64,000 nt of DNA from Cyanosarcina radialis HA8281-LM2 (GCA_019359615.1 JAHHHA010000004.1:124001-188000), one strand, 5' to 3'. Positions 44,318 to 53,457 are shown, counted from the first letter of the stretch. Notes: generated by a model not told the origin, from the sequence alone. A program made the numbers and translations.

Positions 44318-44421
44318 ACTTTCACTCTAACAACTCAACCAAAGATAGTCGATCTGCTCCTGAGTCTTTACCATACTAGGTATGATTATCTATAGATTAG
44401 GTAAAAAGATTGAATTTACTA

Positions 44422-44781
44422 ATGTTTGAAGCTCTGTGTGAATTTTCCCGCGATCGCTGCATTGCGATTTGTGCCTTTCTGGTGCCAGCCAATCTGCTGG
44501 TAACTTCGCTAACGATGATTTTTACAGGACTACAGCGCCCGCGAACCCAGATCTGGCAAACAACAGCTATTGCCAACATTTTAGCTGTGACGATGATCTT
44601 TCACGTCTTTACTTGGTTCGCTATTGGGGTGGTAATGGCTCCGACGTTCATCTTGCTGTTTTTGGGGTGTACTTGTTTGAGCATTAATTTGTGGGCCATA
44701 GTGCATCCCAGCAGCCTAGCAAGATGCCTGAGATTTCCTTTATCGCTACTACAACGCTGGAGCGATCGCTTGGCGATTTAA
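44422..44781 (+). CDS. small multi-pass membrane protein, unknown
   Basis: A 119-residue protein with three hydrophobic segments: [43 protein letters not shown] and [23 protein letters not shown]. It is not recognised but has the look of a conserved cyanobacterial membrane protein. Its stop overlaps the purQ stop by 4 bp in convergent orientation. The ATG at 44422 is preferred over TTG at 44410. Confidence 0.65.
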   Translation: MFEALCEFSRDRCIAICAFLVPANLLVTSLTMIFTGLQRPRTQIWQTTAIANILAVTMIFHVFTWFAIGVVMAPTFILLFLGCTCLSINLWAIVHPSSLARCLRFPLSLLQRWSDRLAI

Positions 44782-45491
44782 GCTTCCACAAACTCTTGAT
44801 GAGATAGCCGACGTTGGGCATAAGCGTTAGCCGTTGCTGCCAAGATGCCCTCGAACAAATCCATGCCGTCGGTGTTGCCTAGCGCCGGATCTGAGGCTCT
44901 TTCTGGGTGGGGCATCATGCCCAGAACGTTGCCCTGAAGGTTGCAGATCCCAGCAATATTGTTGAGGGAACCGTTGGGGTTTTCTCGGTGATAGCGAAAG
45001 ACAACTTGACCGTTATCTTCTAACTTCGCTAAGGTGTCGGCATCGGCATAGTAGCGCCCTTCGCCGTGAGCGATCGGCAAGGTGATTACTTGATAAGCTC
45101 GATAGGCTTGCGTCCAAGGTAGGTTGGTACGCTCGACGGAAATGGGAGAGCGATCGCAAATAAAGTGCAAATCCCGATTGCGGATTAATGCCCCTGGCAA
45201 CAGTCCTACTTCGGTGAGGATTTGAAAGCCGTTGCAGATTCCTAAGACCAATTTCCCTTTTTGGGCGTGGCTGATGACTTGTGGCATGACGGGAGAAAAC
45301 CTGGCGATTGCTCCACACCGCAAATAATCGCCGTAGCTAAAGCCGCCTGGAATTACTATTACATCTAAGTCAGAAATATCGGTTTCTTCGTGCCAAACCA
45401 TCCGGGTTGGTACTGATAGCAAATCGCGGGTGACATAGGCGACATCGCGATCGCAGTTGGAACCTGGAAAGACGATAACTCCAAATTTCAT
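44778..45491 (-). CDS. purQ: phosphoribosylformylglycinamidine synthase subunit PurQ
   Basis: The glutaminase subunit of the three-part FGAM synthase (PurL-PurQ-PurS), step four of purine synthesis. The 237-residue protein has the class I amidotransferase triad: the Cys in [16 protein letters not shown] and the His/Glu in MMPHPERA. The N-terminus [22 protein letters not shown] and [19 protein letters not shown] are typical. It lies downstream of purS on the same strand; purL is not in the window. Confidence 0.96.
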   Translation of the reverse strand: MKFGVIVFPGSNCDRDVAYVTRDLLSVPTRMVWHEETDISDLDVIVIPGGFSYGDYLRCGAIARFSPVMPQVISHAQKGKLVLGICNGFQILTEVGLLPGALIRNRDLHFICDRSPISVERTNLPWTQAYRAYQVITLPIAHGEGRYYADADTLAKLEDNGQVVFRYHRENPNGSLNNIAGICNLQGNVLGMMPHPERASDPALGNTDGMDLFEGILAATANAYAQRRLSHQEFVEA

Positions 45492-45577
45492 GCTCGAATT
45501 TCTCTATATTGATTTTGAGGAGTGCTGCTAATTTTGGAAGAGCGAACGATCCTACGTCCCGATTAAATAATTGTTTT

Positions 45578-45624
45578 TTAACGCAAAGGAGCGCAAAGGT
45601 AAGCGCAAAGGTTCGCAGAGGTAA
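45578..45624. repeat. ACGCAAAGG-type short repeats between purS and purQ
   Basis: ACGCAAAGGAGCGCAAAGGT and variants (GCGCAAAGG, GTTCGCAGAGG) repeat about four times in the 170-bp purS-purQ spacer, separating two genes that usually sit close together. Confidence 0.75.
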
Positions 45625-45664
45625 GAGTGAATATTAGATAATTGATTCACTTTGAGAGCCGATT

Positions 45665-45946
45665 TTATTTATTGATGCTCGGTTGTTGTTCGAGTAAATC
45701 GAAGCGATAATTTTCAATGACGGTGTTAGCTAATAGGCGATCGCACATCCGATCTACTTGTTCCTTCGCTTCATGTTCGCTGGCAGCACTTACAGTCAGT
45801 TCGATGTATTTGCCAATTCTTACTTGCTCTACATTATCATAGCCTAAGTGTTGCAATCCCGACTGGACGGCGGTTCCGGCTGGATCTAAGACTGAAGGAC
45901 GGAGGGTGACATAGATCTGCGCTTGATAGATGAGTTTTTCTGTCAT
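45665..45946 (-). CDS. purS: phosphoribosylformylglycinamidine synthase subunit PurS
   Basis: The 93-residue small subunit of the three-part FGAM synthase, which bridges PurQ and PurL and helps channel ammonia. It reads YQAQIYVTLRPSVLDPAGTAVQSGLQHLGY, then VRIGKYIEL and a terminal FDLLEQ, as in the family. The ATG at 45946 gives the expected N-terminus; the longer frame to 46009 is not family-like. purQ lies 173 bp downstream. Confidence 0.93.
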   Translation of the reverse strand: MTEKLIYQAQIYVTLRPSVLDPAGTAVQSGLQHLGYDNVEQVRIGKYIELTVSAASEHEAKEQVDRMCDRLLANTVIENYRFDLLEQQPSINK

Positions 45947-46080
45947 CGTTAGGTTGAGCTTCAATATCATTCTCTTATTTTGCAGAAATGGTAGTCTAAA
46001 AGTAAACAAGATCCTAAATTCAAGCCCTGTTTGGCGCTGGATTGTGCGCTAGCACGTATCGCTCTCGAACGATCTACTGC

Positions 46081-46497
46081 ATGAAAACTCAACGCACTCG
46101 CTCCTCGAACCGTATTTTGAACTTGCTGAAAACTTTAAACCGAGGAATTTCGGCGCAAGAGATTTATCTGGAATTGCGTCAGAGCAGTCAAAGTATGGGT
46201 TTGGCAACAGTTTACCGCGCTCTGGAGGCGCTGAAACTTGAAGGCGCAATTCAAGCGCGGACTTTAGCTAACGGCGAATCTCTCTATAGCTGCGTTCAGG
46301 AAGATAAACACCATCTGACGTGCTTGCAGTGTGGAGTATCGATCGCCATCCATCAATGTCCGGTACACGAACTAGAGACTCAATTGCAAAAATCTCACCA
46401 ATTTAAGATTTATTACCACACTTTAGAGTTTTTTGGCTTGTGCGATCGCTGCACTGAAGCTCAAGCTGTTAGCGATGAAATCAATGTCGATATCTAG
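46081..46497 (+). CDS. zur: zinc-responsive Fur family regulator (Zur/FurB)
   Basis: A 138-residue Fur-family repressor. The winged helix reads RILNLLKTLNRGISAQEIYLELRQSSQSMGLATVYRALEALKLEG. The structural and regulatory zinc ligands are HHLTCLQCG, CPVHELE, YYHTLEFFGLCDRC. The MKTQRTRS start and the FGLCDRC end are closest to cyanobacterial Zur (FurB) rather than FurA or PerR. It would repress zinc-uptake genes when zinc is sufficient. No zinc transporter is adjacent. The ATG at 46081 is chosen; the frame is open to 46042. Confidence 0.85.
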   Translation: MKTQRTRSSNRILNLLKTLNRGISAQEIYLELRQSSQSMGLATVYRALEALKLEGAIQARTLANGESLYSCVQEDKHHLTCLQCGVSIAIHQCPVHELETQLQKSHQFKIYYHTLEFFGLCDRCTEAQAVSDEINVDI

Positions 46498-46731
46498 AGG
46501 AAAATAATTATTTATTCTATATCCTTTAGCCAAAATTTCTGTCAGAACCTACCGAGTTAAGTTGTTAGTTTACGATCCATTTCAGGAGGCGATCGTCCAA
46601 TAGAACGATTAGAACGTTATCGACAAGTCATATCAAATCCGGTCGCTCGGCCGTAATTAATGTAGGTTGGGTTGAGCGATAGCGAAACCCAACACACCAC
46701 AAGTGTTGGGTTTCTGCGATCGCTCTCGATC
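46498..46731. repeat. spacer with GTAGGTTGGGTT repeat downstream of zur
   Basis: GTAGGTTGGGTTGAGCGATA and the inverted CCCAACACACCACAAGTGTTGGG hairpin (46687-46711, split here by description: CCCAACAC and GTGTTGGG arms) form a dispersed cyanobacterial repeat. It lies between the convergent zur and HtrA genes and could terminate either. Confidence 0.6.
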
Positions 46732-47997
46732 CTAAGACGGCTGCACTGGGAATTGCCCAGTTTGGACGTTCAGGGTTACAGTTTGTCCTTGACGGCGCAA
46801 TTCCAGTGGTAAATTGCTGCCCACCTTGAGATCTCGGACAATTTGTTGCAGTCGATCGACATCTGTAATCGATTCGCCATTGATTTTGACGATCGCATCT
46901 CCAGAACGCAGTCCGGCTCTAGCCGCTGGTGAATTAGGCACGACCCGCACGACCAAAACACCTCGCTCCTCATCGATCCTGACATCGGAATTAGGATTGC
47001 TATTTAGCTCTTGTTTTAGCTCTGGGGTGATGGTTGCCATCTGAATGCCTAAGTAAGCGTGTTCTGCCTTGCCATTCTTGACTAATTCGTCGGCAATGTC
47101 TTTGGCGGTATTAATCGGAATCGCAAAACCCAGTCCTTGCGCTCGTTGAATAATCGCCGTATTCATGCCGATGGCTTCACCTGAAGAATTGAGCAACGGC
47201 CCCCCAGAATTACCGGGGTTGATGGCAGCATCGGTTTGAATGAAGCTGACTCGTTTATCGGGGATGCCCACCAGACCGCTATTACGACCCGTACCGCTGA
47301 TAATCCCCGTAGTGACGGTATTATCTAAACCGAGGGGATTGCCGATCGCGATCGCCCATTCTCCAGATCTGAGTCGATCTGAATCGCCCAAAGCTACAGT
47401 GGGAAGATTGTTAGCCTCAATTTTGACTACGGCTACATCTGTTAGTGGATCTGCACCCAAAACTCGACCTGTCAAGCTGCGGCCGTCTTTGAGAATCACC
47501 CTAACTGTATCGGCCCCAGCTACTACGTGGGCGTTAGTCAGAATTTGACCGTTGGCATTGATGATGAAGCCAGAACCAGTACCGCGTTCGATCTGTCTTT
47601 CTGGGCGTGAAGGCAAAGCGTCGCCAAAAAATTCGCGGAACATAGGATCGTCAAACCCTTGTCGTCCCCGATTTACGATCGTGCGGGAAGACTCAATCCT
47701 TACTACTGCCGGACCGACTTTATCGACTACATTGGTGACAAAGTTTTGATTTAGTCCAGCTTCAAGTGGCGAAGCTGGAGTGGGTGCAGCCACAGCTACA
47801 TCACTAATACCCCCAGCTAATGACAGTGATGGTCGATCTCTACTTCCTAGATAACTGCCGGAAAACCCGATACCAGCACCTACTAGCACTAGGGAAAGAT
47901 AAGTAAATCCTCGTTGCCAAATTCTAGCAATAGGCTTGGGCGATTTAACAGCTAGGTTATCTTGAGGTTTTACTATATTAGGATTTCGATCTAGCAT
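46732..47997 (-). CDS. HtrA/DegP-type serine protease with PDZ domain
   Basis: A 421-residue envelope protease. An N-terminal membrane anchor (RGFTYLSLVLVGAGIGFSGSYLG) precedes a trypsin-like domain with a complete triad: His in LTNAHVVAGADTV, Asp in DPLTDVAVVKIEA and Ser in INPGNSGGPLLNSSGEAIG. A single C-terminal PDZ follows (RGVLVVRVVPNSPAARAGLRSGDAIVKINGESI). It degrades or refolds damaged periplasmic or thylakoid-lumen proteins; the cyanobacterial members are HtrA, HhoA and HhoB, which cannot be told apart here. The start at 47997 (MLDRNPN) is preferred; the longer frame to 48156 is not family-like. Confidence 0.93.
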   Translation of the reverse strand: MLDRNPNIVKPQDNLAVKSPKPIARIWQRGFTYLSLVLVGAGIGFSGSYLGSRDRPSLSLAGGISDVAVAAPTPASPLEAGLNQNFVTNVVDKVGPAVVRIESSRTIVNRGRQGFDDPMFREFFGDALPSRPERQIERGTGSGFIINANGQILTNAHVVAGADTVRVILKDGRSLTGRVLGADPLTDVAVVKIEANNLPTVALGDSDRLRSGEWAIAIGNPLGLDNTVTTGIISGTGRNSGLVGIPDKRVSFIQTDAAINPGNSGGPLLNSSGEAIGMNTAIIQRAQGLGFAIPINTAKDIADELVKNGKAEHAYLGIQMATITPELKQELNSNPNSDVRIDEERGVLVVRVVPNSPAARAGLRSGDAIVKINGESITDVDRLQQIVRDLKVGSNLPLELRRQGQTVTLNVQTGQFPVQPS

Positions 47998-48175
47998 ATA
48001 CAGCGTCTCGGTAGATATTACATCTAAATCTAGACATCGTTTATGACTTCTTTGTGACAAATCTGTTGCTAGGGTGTGAAAATTTGCCTCTAGAGCTAGC
48101 CATAGCCGAATCGAGCCATGAAAATTATCAACTTCGCGATCGAGTACATCTCGCATTTTCTGGTAAGATGTAAAG

Positions 48176-48281
48176 AAATGTAACCCGCTGGCGGATGGGA
48201 ACGCACAGACAGGGTTTCCTCGAACTTAAACGACAACTTAAGTACGAAATAGCATCAGACCAGCGATCGCTGGTCTTTTTA
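48176..48281 (+). ncRNA. candidate small RNA with three hairpins (Yfr2/Cyano-1-like)
   Basis: In the 560-bp gap between htrA and clpP a compact series of hairpins ends in a perfect intrinsic terminator. GGGAAC (48197-48202) pairs with GTTTCC (48214-48219) around GCACAGACAGG. CTTAA (48225-48229) then pairs with TTAAG (48238-48242), and GACCAGCGA/TCGCTGGTC with a T tract closes the series. TAAGAT (48164-48169) could be its -10 box. The GGGAACGCACAGACAGGGTT segment is reminiscent of the Yfr2 (Cyano-1) family, but I cannot confirm that by alignment. Confidence 0.5.
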
Positions 48282-48282
48282 T
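48258..48282 (+). terminator. intrinsic terminator with HIP1 core
   Basis: GACCAGCGATCGCTGGTC is an 18-bp perfect palindrome followed by TTTTTATTT; its centre is the cyanobacterial GCGATCGC octamer. Confidence 0.8.
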
Positions 48283-48558
48283 TTGGCAACTTGGCAAGGT
48301 ACAGCGATCGGCAAGTCAAAAATCTGAAATCCCCGTAAACCCTAAGTCCGTCTGGTCTTGACACGGCAAGGGTAATACCTGTTAAATTGTTCGCAGCTTA
48401 TGGGTTCTCCCTAACTCGATCGAGAGGATTCATCTGTGGGGTGTCAGCGCGTCCCCTGCAATGTCTGTATGGCCTGTTTGAAAGTTCGGCGATCGCCCAT
48501 AGAGAAAACTCTCAAAGTCGCTAAAATCAAAAAAGAAATATCAGGATCGGCAACCTCA

Positions 48559-49167
48559 ATGATTCCTACCGTAATCGAACAATCTGGTCGCGGCGAACGC
48601 GCCTTTGATATCTACTCTCGACTGCTGCGAGAGCGCATAGTATTTTTGGGTCAACAGGTAGATTCTGACCTCGCTAACCTCATCGTTGCCCAACTGCTGT
48701 TTCTCGAAGCTGAAGATCCAGAGAAAGATATTTATTTATATATCAACTCTCCTGGCGGTTCGGTCACTGCTGGTATGGGCATTTTCGACACCATGAATCA
48801 AATTCGCCCGGATGTCAGCACGATCTGCGTGGGACTCGCTGCTAGTATGGGCGCTTTTCTGCTCAGTGCTGGTGCTAAAGGCAAGCGCATGAGTCTGCCT
48901 AACTCTCGAATTATGATCCACCAACCTCTGGGCGGCGCTCAAGGGCAGGCAACCGATATCGAGATTCAAGCTAAGGAAATTCTCTATCACAAACGTCGCT
49001 TGAACGAGTGGTTAGCCCAACACACCGGACAACCTTTAGAGAGAATCGAACAGGATACCGAGCGCGACTTCTTTATGTCAGCAGAAGAATCGAAAGAATA
49101 CGGACTGATCGACCAAGTGATCGATCGCCGTCCTTCTGCCACTCGCGTACCAGCAGAGGTGGCGTAA
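48559..49167 (+). CDS. clpP: ATP-dependent Clp protease proteolytic subunit
   Basis: A 202-residue ClpP with the full triad: Ser96 in [13 protein letters not shown], His121 in [13 protein letters not shown] and Asp170 in TERDFFMS. The family starts [23 protein letters not shown] and has [21 protein letters not shown] at 48559 is the right start; the open frame back to 48436 is not conserved. Cyanobacteria carry several clpP genes (ClpP1, P2, P3) and the paralogue number is not assigned here. No clpX neighbour is in the window. Confidence 0.95.
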   Translation: MIPTVIEQSGRGERAFDIYSRLLRERIVFLGQQVDSDLANLIVAQLLFLEAEDPEKDIYLYINSPGGSVTAGMGIFDTMNQIRPDVSTICVGLAASMGAFLLSAGAKGKRMSLPNSRIMIHQPLGGAQGQATDIEIQAKEILYHKRRLNEWLAQHTGQPLERIEQDTERDFFMSAEESKEYGLIDQVIDRRPSATRVPAEVA

Positions 49168-49198
49168 TATCGTTTCTCTCTAATTTTGCTACAGATGG

Positions 49199-49272
49199 CA
49201 AGCAGGGGGAGCAAGGGAGCAGGGGAGTAGGGGGAGCGTTCTTCACTCAACACTCAACACTCCACACTTCCA
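49199..49272. repeat. G-rich and AACACTC short repeats after clpP
   Basis: GCAGGGGGAGCAAGGGAGCA-type units and AACACTC heptamers, as at 3552-3637. Confidence 0.7.
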
Positions 49273-49287
49273 AAGCTCCTAAACTCC

Positions 49288-49494
49288 TCAATCGTTTAAA
49301 TCGTTTGGTGAAGATTGCAATTCTAAATACTTCAGAAATTGCTGCAATTGTAGATCGGTTAATTCCGATCGCTTTTGCTTGCCATAGGTCACTTGCAAAT
49401 ACTCGTTACCTTGCTTATTGCTCCAGCCCAGACGCTTGACTTCAATAGTAGTGCGGGCAAAAATTTCCTCTCGATTTAAATTTTTTTCATCCAT
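49288..49494 (-). CDS. 68-residue protein duplicating the C-terminal domain of its neighbour
   Basis: The product MDEKNLNREEIFARTTIEVKRLGW continues NKQGNEYLQVTYGKQKRSELTD and ends FLKYLELQSSPNDLND. This matches the last 60 residues of the upstream protein (49487-50227: IIARTDIEIKRLGW, YLQATYGKKVRSELTD, FLDYLELQPSPNELND). The start overlaps the upstream stop by 8 bp. The domain was thus duplicated as a stand-alone gene. It resembles small helical C-terminal domains of ssDNA-annealing proteins, but that is inference. Confidence 0.75.
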   Translation of the reverse strand: MDEKNLNREEIFARTTIEVKRLGWSNKQGNEYLQVTYGKQKRSELTDLQLQQFLKYLELQSSPNDLND

Positions 49495-50227
49495 CGTTCA
49501 ACTCGTTTGGTGAAGGTTGTAATTCTAGATAATCTAAGAATTCCTGTAATTCTCGATCGGTCAGTTCCGATCGAACTTTTTTGCCGTAGGTCGCTTGCAA
49601 ATAGTCGCTACCTTGCTGACGACTCCAGCCCAGACGCTTGATTTCAATGTCTGTTCTGGCAATAATTTGTTTTGGACTCAATTTTTCTTCTAAGATAGCA
49701 GTCTTCTTGGGCGATGACCCTTTGGCAGCGGGTTCGAGTTCGGACTTGGGAGAGGTAAAGGTCGGTAGCTCCAAGGACAAATTATTTTGGGGTGCGGGCA
49801 TCTCTGCTTCCTGAGAAGTCAGATCGTCAGCAAAGGGAATTGCATCGACCTCAGAGAATTTTGGCTGACTAAAAGTAGGGGGAGCAACCTCAACCTGGGG
49901 AATTTCTGGTAAAACCTCGTGCTGGTAATTCTGGCTGGCGGTAGCTGGCGATATCGGGGTTGACGGTTGAAGAGTGATGCTGGGAGAAACTGAGGGAGTT
50001 TCTCGATCGTCAGGAACTCCGGAGGCAAGAAGACCTAAAACTGCTAAAGCTCTGCTTCTAGCCCGGTCTTCGGCGATTTCAATATTGTCGTCTGCGGCCA
50101 AACCAGTAGCTAGAGTCGCGCCTTCGACTTGCACCAAGGCTTGTACTACATAATTGCCGTTTTCTATCCTGAGCAACTTGCTAATCAGACAACCTTGAGG
50201 ATAACGAACTCGAAATCGATCGAACAT
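49487..50227 (-). CDS. hypothetical two-domain protein, Rad52-like N-terminus suggested
   Basis: A 246-residue protein. The N-terminal 70 residues (RVRYPQGCLISKLLRI, then YVVQALVQVEGATLATGLAA and EDRARSRALAVLG) look like a compact alpha/beta fold in which the LAADDNIEIAEDRARSRAL part recalls the annealing proteins of the Rad52 superfamily. A long Pro/Ser/Thr-rich linker follows (about 75-180), then a helical C-terminal domain (about 185-246) ending LELQPSPNELNDG. The linker looks disordered. The next gene repeats the C-terminal domain. A role in DNA repair or ssDNA binding is only a hypothesis. Confidence 0.65.
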   Translation of the reverse strand: MFDRFRVRYPQGCLISKLLRIENGNYVVQALVQVEGATLATGLAADDNIEIAEDRARSRALAVLGLLASGVPDDRETPSVSPSITLQPSTPISPATASQNYQHEVLPEIPQVEVAPPTFSQPKFSEVDAIPFADDLTSQEAEMPAPQNNLSLELPTFTSPKSELEPAAKGSSPKKTAILEEKLSPKQIIARTDIEIKRLGWSRQQGSDYLQATYGKKVRSELTDRELQEFLDYLELQPSPNELNDG

Positions 50228-51020
50228 AATCTTGCAGCGATAGACGATTTACATTCCCATCTAATCTAACAGTTAAGACCAAAACGCGAGAGAGCCACAA
50301 AGATCGCGGCTAGTCCTGATACAATTGCATTAACCGATCGAAACGCTGCGTTCGGCTTTGCCGTCTCGAAGAGAATCGTTCCCCGACCTCTTAAAAGTTG
50401 GGAACCTCCTGGTTCGTGCCATGGCACTTCTAGAAGGTTGAATAAACTGAAAGCTTGGCGAGCGAATTAGCAACTACAAATGTAGCTCGGTCAACCTCAA
50501 AGTAGACTTGATGGGAAAACTGCCCAACAAGTAACGGCTATTTAACTAAAGAAGTTTGAAGGTTGTACGCCAAGCTTACTGAAGGATAGGCTGAACAAAC
50601 GGTAATTTCATCCTTCACCTTTCATCCTTCTTTCCTTCAGTTGACTTAGCTGAAAAAGACTGATCCAGGGCGGTTAGTGCCCCTATAAGTCAGTTTTAAA
50701 AGTCTCTTTGGTCGATCGATCGCTCCCGATCCAGGCGGTATTCCAGAAAATTTCTGGTTCTTCGCAGATGAATAAGAAGAATACAGGAGTTCGGGAGTAC
50801 CTTACTCTTCGAGAAGCCTATCGGCTACGGGAAGGCTTAGCCTACAGGAGTTCGGGAGAATCCTCAACTGAGAACGAACTAAAGTCCTGACAGCCGAGAG
50901 GGATTGAGGGTCGCAGAGCCTCTCACTGAAATTCGTTCCTTGGCTACCGTTCGGGTAGAGTTACAATCCCCATTCTGTGCCCGCAGCGTTTCCGCTCTTA
51001 ACTCGTTTCAAATAACCAAT
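50228..51020 (+). other. long structured leader region upstream of zam
   Basis: About 790 bp without a supportable gene. Several palindromes stand out: GTGCCATGGCAC (about 50417-50428), CTACAAATGTAG, and a long-range 10-bp stem AAGCTTGGCG (50451-50460) with CGCCAAGCTT (50568-50577). Inside it TCAACCTCAAAG can pair with TTTGAAGGTTG. The 50770-50880 part has duplicated ACAGGAGTTCGGGAG units around TATCGGCTACGGGAAGGCTT. The region may hold a small RNA or a regulatory 5' UTR; no known class was recognised. Confidence 0.4.
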
Positions 51021-53318
51021 ATGGAACTTTCAATCGCTACACTGCTTTCTAACTTCACAGATGATAAATTAGTCGCTCCTAAAGTTTTGGAGAAAAAACT
51101 GGGCTGTAACGACGAACTCAGTTTGAAGAAACTAGAAATTGTCTTGGATGCTTTAGAGAAAATCGGGATTTTAGTCAAGGAACGCGGCAAGTATAAACGG
51201 ATCGAAGAAGAAGATGTCGTCGAAGCCAAACTGCGTTGCTCTAGTAAAGGATTTTGTTTTGCCATTCAAGATGCCGAGCAATCGGAGGATATTTACATCC
51301 GAGAGAGTCACTTGAGTAATGCTTGGAATGGCGATCGCGTTTTGGTCAGAATCACTAAAGAAGGCAGCCGCCGTCGCAGCCCTGAAGGGGAAGTGCGGTT
51401 GATTCTAGAGCGGGCTAATCCTTCGGTGCTAGCGAGAGTAAAATCGAGCGAAACTGGTTTTAGTGCCGTGCCTTTAGACGATCGACTATTATTTGAACTC
51501 AACCTCCAAGCAAATGGCGAAAATCTCGAAAAGGCGATCGATCATCTCGTTCACGTCGAAGTCTTGCGCTACCCCATAGCTCAACATCCACCCATGGGCA
51601 AAGTGGCGCGGGTTCTCGGTAGCGATGCGGAAGCCGCAGATGAAAAAGAAATAGTTTGTTGCAAGCACGATTTGCGTCGGGTCTTTCCAGCAGAAGTGCT
51701 TAAAGCTGCCGATGGTTTACCCAAAAAACTGGGTAAAACTTCAGGGCGAATGGACTTGCGCCAGTTATTTACAGTGACGTTTAGCAGCGAAACCGCCGCC
51801 GAAGACAACCAACCCGCGATCGTCGAGAACGCCCTGACTTTAGAAAAAACTCCCACTGGAGCTTGGCAGGTAGGAATCCACACGACAGATGTGGCCCATT
51901 ACATTCAACCCGATACGCCCTTAGATCGAGAGGCTAAAAGAAGAGGCACTGCTGCCTATTTGGGAGATACTTGTCTGCCATTGCTGCCAGAAGCTCTCAC
52001 TCGCTTGTGTTCCCTGGTTCCCGGTCAAGACCGATTGGCGATCTCAATTCTGTTGACTTTAGACGATATCGGTCAGGTAGTCGAGTTTGAAATTCAACCA
52101 ACTACAATTCAGGTAGATGCTGGGCTGACTTACCAGCAACTCCAGTCGATGCTGGAGGCGAAATCGACTCAAGAGGCAGAAGCAAGCCATCCAGATTTAG
52201 CCCCAGCTACGGTGGAAATGCTCAAGCAGATCGTTAACTTAAGCGTATCTGCCAGGGTGCAAAGGCTACAGCGGGGGGCTTTTGAACTGCGTTTGCCCGA
52301 ACCAGTTTCACCGTTCCCCGATGAAGGCAGACTGGGAGCGTTAACGGTTTCAGTAGCAAATGGAGATTCGATCGCCTCTTCTCCTCTATCCCGCGCTCTC
52401 TTGAAAGAGTTATTCATTTTAGCCAATCAAGCTGTAAGTTCTCATTTACTAGCCTTGTCGCTGCCAGGAATCTATTGCCTGCAAAAAGCTCCTCATCCAG
52501 ACGAACTTGAGGATCTGCTCAAACTAGCCAGCCATTTGCAGCTTAATTGGCAGCTAGAACAGGAAGATGAAGTTCGTCCTTCTGACTTCCAACGGTTCAT
52601 CCAGATCTGCGCTGAATCCGATGCAGCCGAGGTGTTGAATTACTTATTAAAGTCGGCCTTGAAACCATTCGGCTATGGCAAAGCTCCCGGCCCCCACTTC
52701 GGACTGTCTTATGCCAATGGCTACACTCACTGCATATCGCCGATGCAGCGTTACGCCGATCTGCTCGTCCAAAGGGTGTTGGCTACCATGTTTGAAAAAG
52801 GACGCGATCGCCGTTCTACCAAAGCCAAAGATAGCGTCAACCTGCGTCACAGTAGCTCTCACGGGCAAATCAACTGGAACGTTTTGCCCCCAAATCTCGC
52901 CGAAGATTTAGAGAGTCAGTTGGCTTCGGTTATTCCCCTGCTCAACGAGCGAGAAAAAATTGCCATGGATGCCGAAGCCGATTTTATCGGTTTAAAGAAA
53001 GCCGAAATGGTAAAAGAGCGCACGGGCGAAGTATTTCAGGGGATGATTACTGGGGTGCAATCTTACGGTTTCTTTGTAGAAATTGAAGATTTGCTGGTCG
53101 AGGGATTGGTTCACGTCAGTTCTCTCAAAGATGACTGGTATGAATTTCGTTCGCGCCACGCCTGTTTGGTGGGCAGAAAAAATCGAATTGCTTATCGATT
53201 AGGCGATCGCGTCGAAGTTCAAGTTAAAAGCGTCGATTACTATCGCCAGCAAATCGATCTCGTTACGGTTGGTGGTGGTAGCGAAGCCAACAACGAAGAT
53301 ATGGAAACTGAGGAATAA
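51021..53318 (+). CDS. zam: RNase II/R family protein Zam, with altered active site
   Basis: A 765-residue RNB-family protein: N-terminal winged-helix/cold-shock part (about 1-200), RNB domain (about 235-600) and S1 domain (about 685-745, GEVFQGMITGVQSYGFFVEIED). The start MELSIATLLSNFTDDKLVAPK resembles cyanobacterial Zam, named for acetazolamide resistance. The metal-binding cluster of RNase R (TIDxxDAxDxDDA) is replaced by TFSSETAAEDNQPA around residues 262-275, so all four catalytic aspartates appear changed. The rest of the fold is kept (LTYQQLQSML, HFGLSYANGYTHCISPMQRYADL). Exonuclease activity is therefore doubtful; RNA binding may remain. Confidence 0.8.
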   Translation: MELSIATLLSNFTDDKLVAPKVLEKKLGCNDELSLKKLEIVLDALEKIGILVKERGKYKRIEEEDVVEAKLRCSSKGFCFAIQDAEQSEDIYIRESHLSNAWNGDRVLVRITKEGSRRRSPEGEVRLILERANPSVLARVKSSETGFSAVPLDDRLLFELNLQANGENLEKAIDHLVHVEVLRYPIAQHPPMGKVARVLGSDAEAADEKEIVCCKHDLRRVFPAEVLKAADGLPKKLGKTSGRMDLRQLFTVTFSSETAAEDNQPAIVENALTLEKTPTGAWQVGIHTTDVAHYIQPDTPLDREAKRRGTAAYLGDTCLPLLPEALTRLCSLVPGQDRLAISILLTLDDIGQVVEFEIQPTTIQVDAGLTYQQLQSMLEAKSTQEAEASHPDLAPATVEMLKQIVNLSVSARVQRLQRGAFELRLPEPVSPFPDEGRLGALTVSVANGDSIASSPLSRALLKELFILANQAVSSHLLALSLPGIYCLQKAPHPDELEDLLKLASHLQLNWQLEQEDEVRPSDFQRFIQICAESDAAEVLNYLLKSALKPFGYGKAPGPHFGLSYANGYTHCISPMQRYADLLVQRVLATMFEKGRDRRSTKAKDSVNLRHSSSHGQINWNVLPPNLAEDLESQLASVIPLLNEREKIAMDAEADFIGLKKAEMVKERTGEVFQGMITGVQSYGFFVEIEDLLVEGLVHVSSLKDDWYEFRSRHACLVGRKNRIAYRLGDRVEVQVKSVDYYRQQIDLVTVGGGSEANNEDMETEE

Positions 53319-53429
53319 AAGGGTATGGGCTTCGGCAGGCTCAGCCGAGCGGGCATAGGGCATTGAGAATGTTCTACTGGTTCTAAATCCTTGTGGAAAT
53401 TTCTTGTGGAGCAGGCAGAAAAGCCTGCC

Positions 53430-53456
53430 GTGGGACAGCCGGGACGGCTATCCCAC
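53430..53456. repeat. GTGGGACAGCC/GGCTATCCCAC palindrome
   Basis: An inverted repeat with 11-bp arms around GGGAC, the same family as 23563-23589. It abuts the truncated duplicate at 53458-53583 and a GGCAGGCTTTTCTGCC-like hairpin. Confidence 0.75.
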
Positions 53457-53457
53457 G

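Noticed and set aside
50708-50890. 60-residue frame upstream of zam
   Set aside because: It spans duplicated GGAGTTCGGGAG units and has no family resemblance or good start context.
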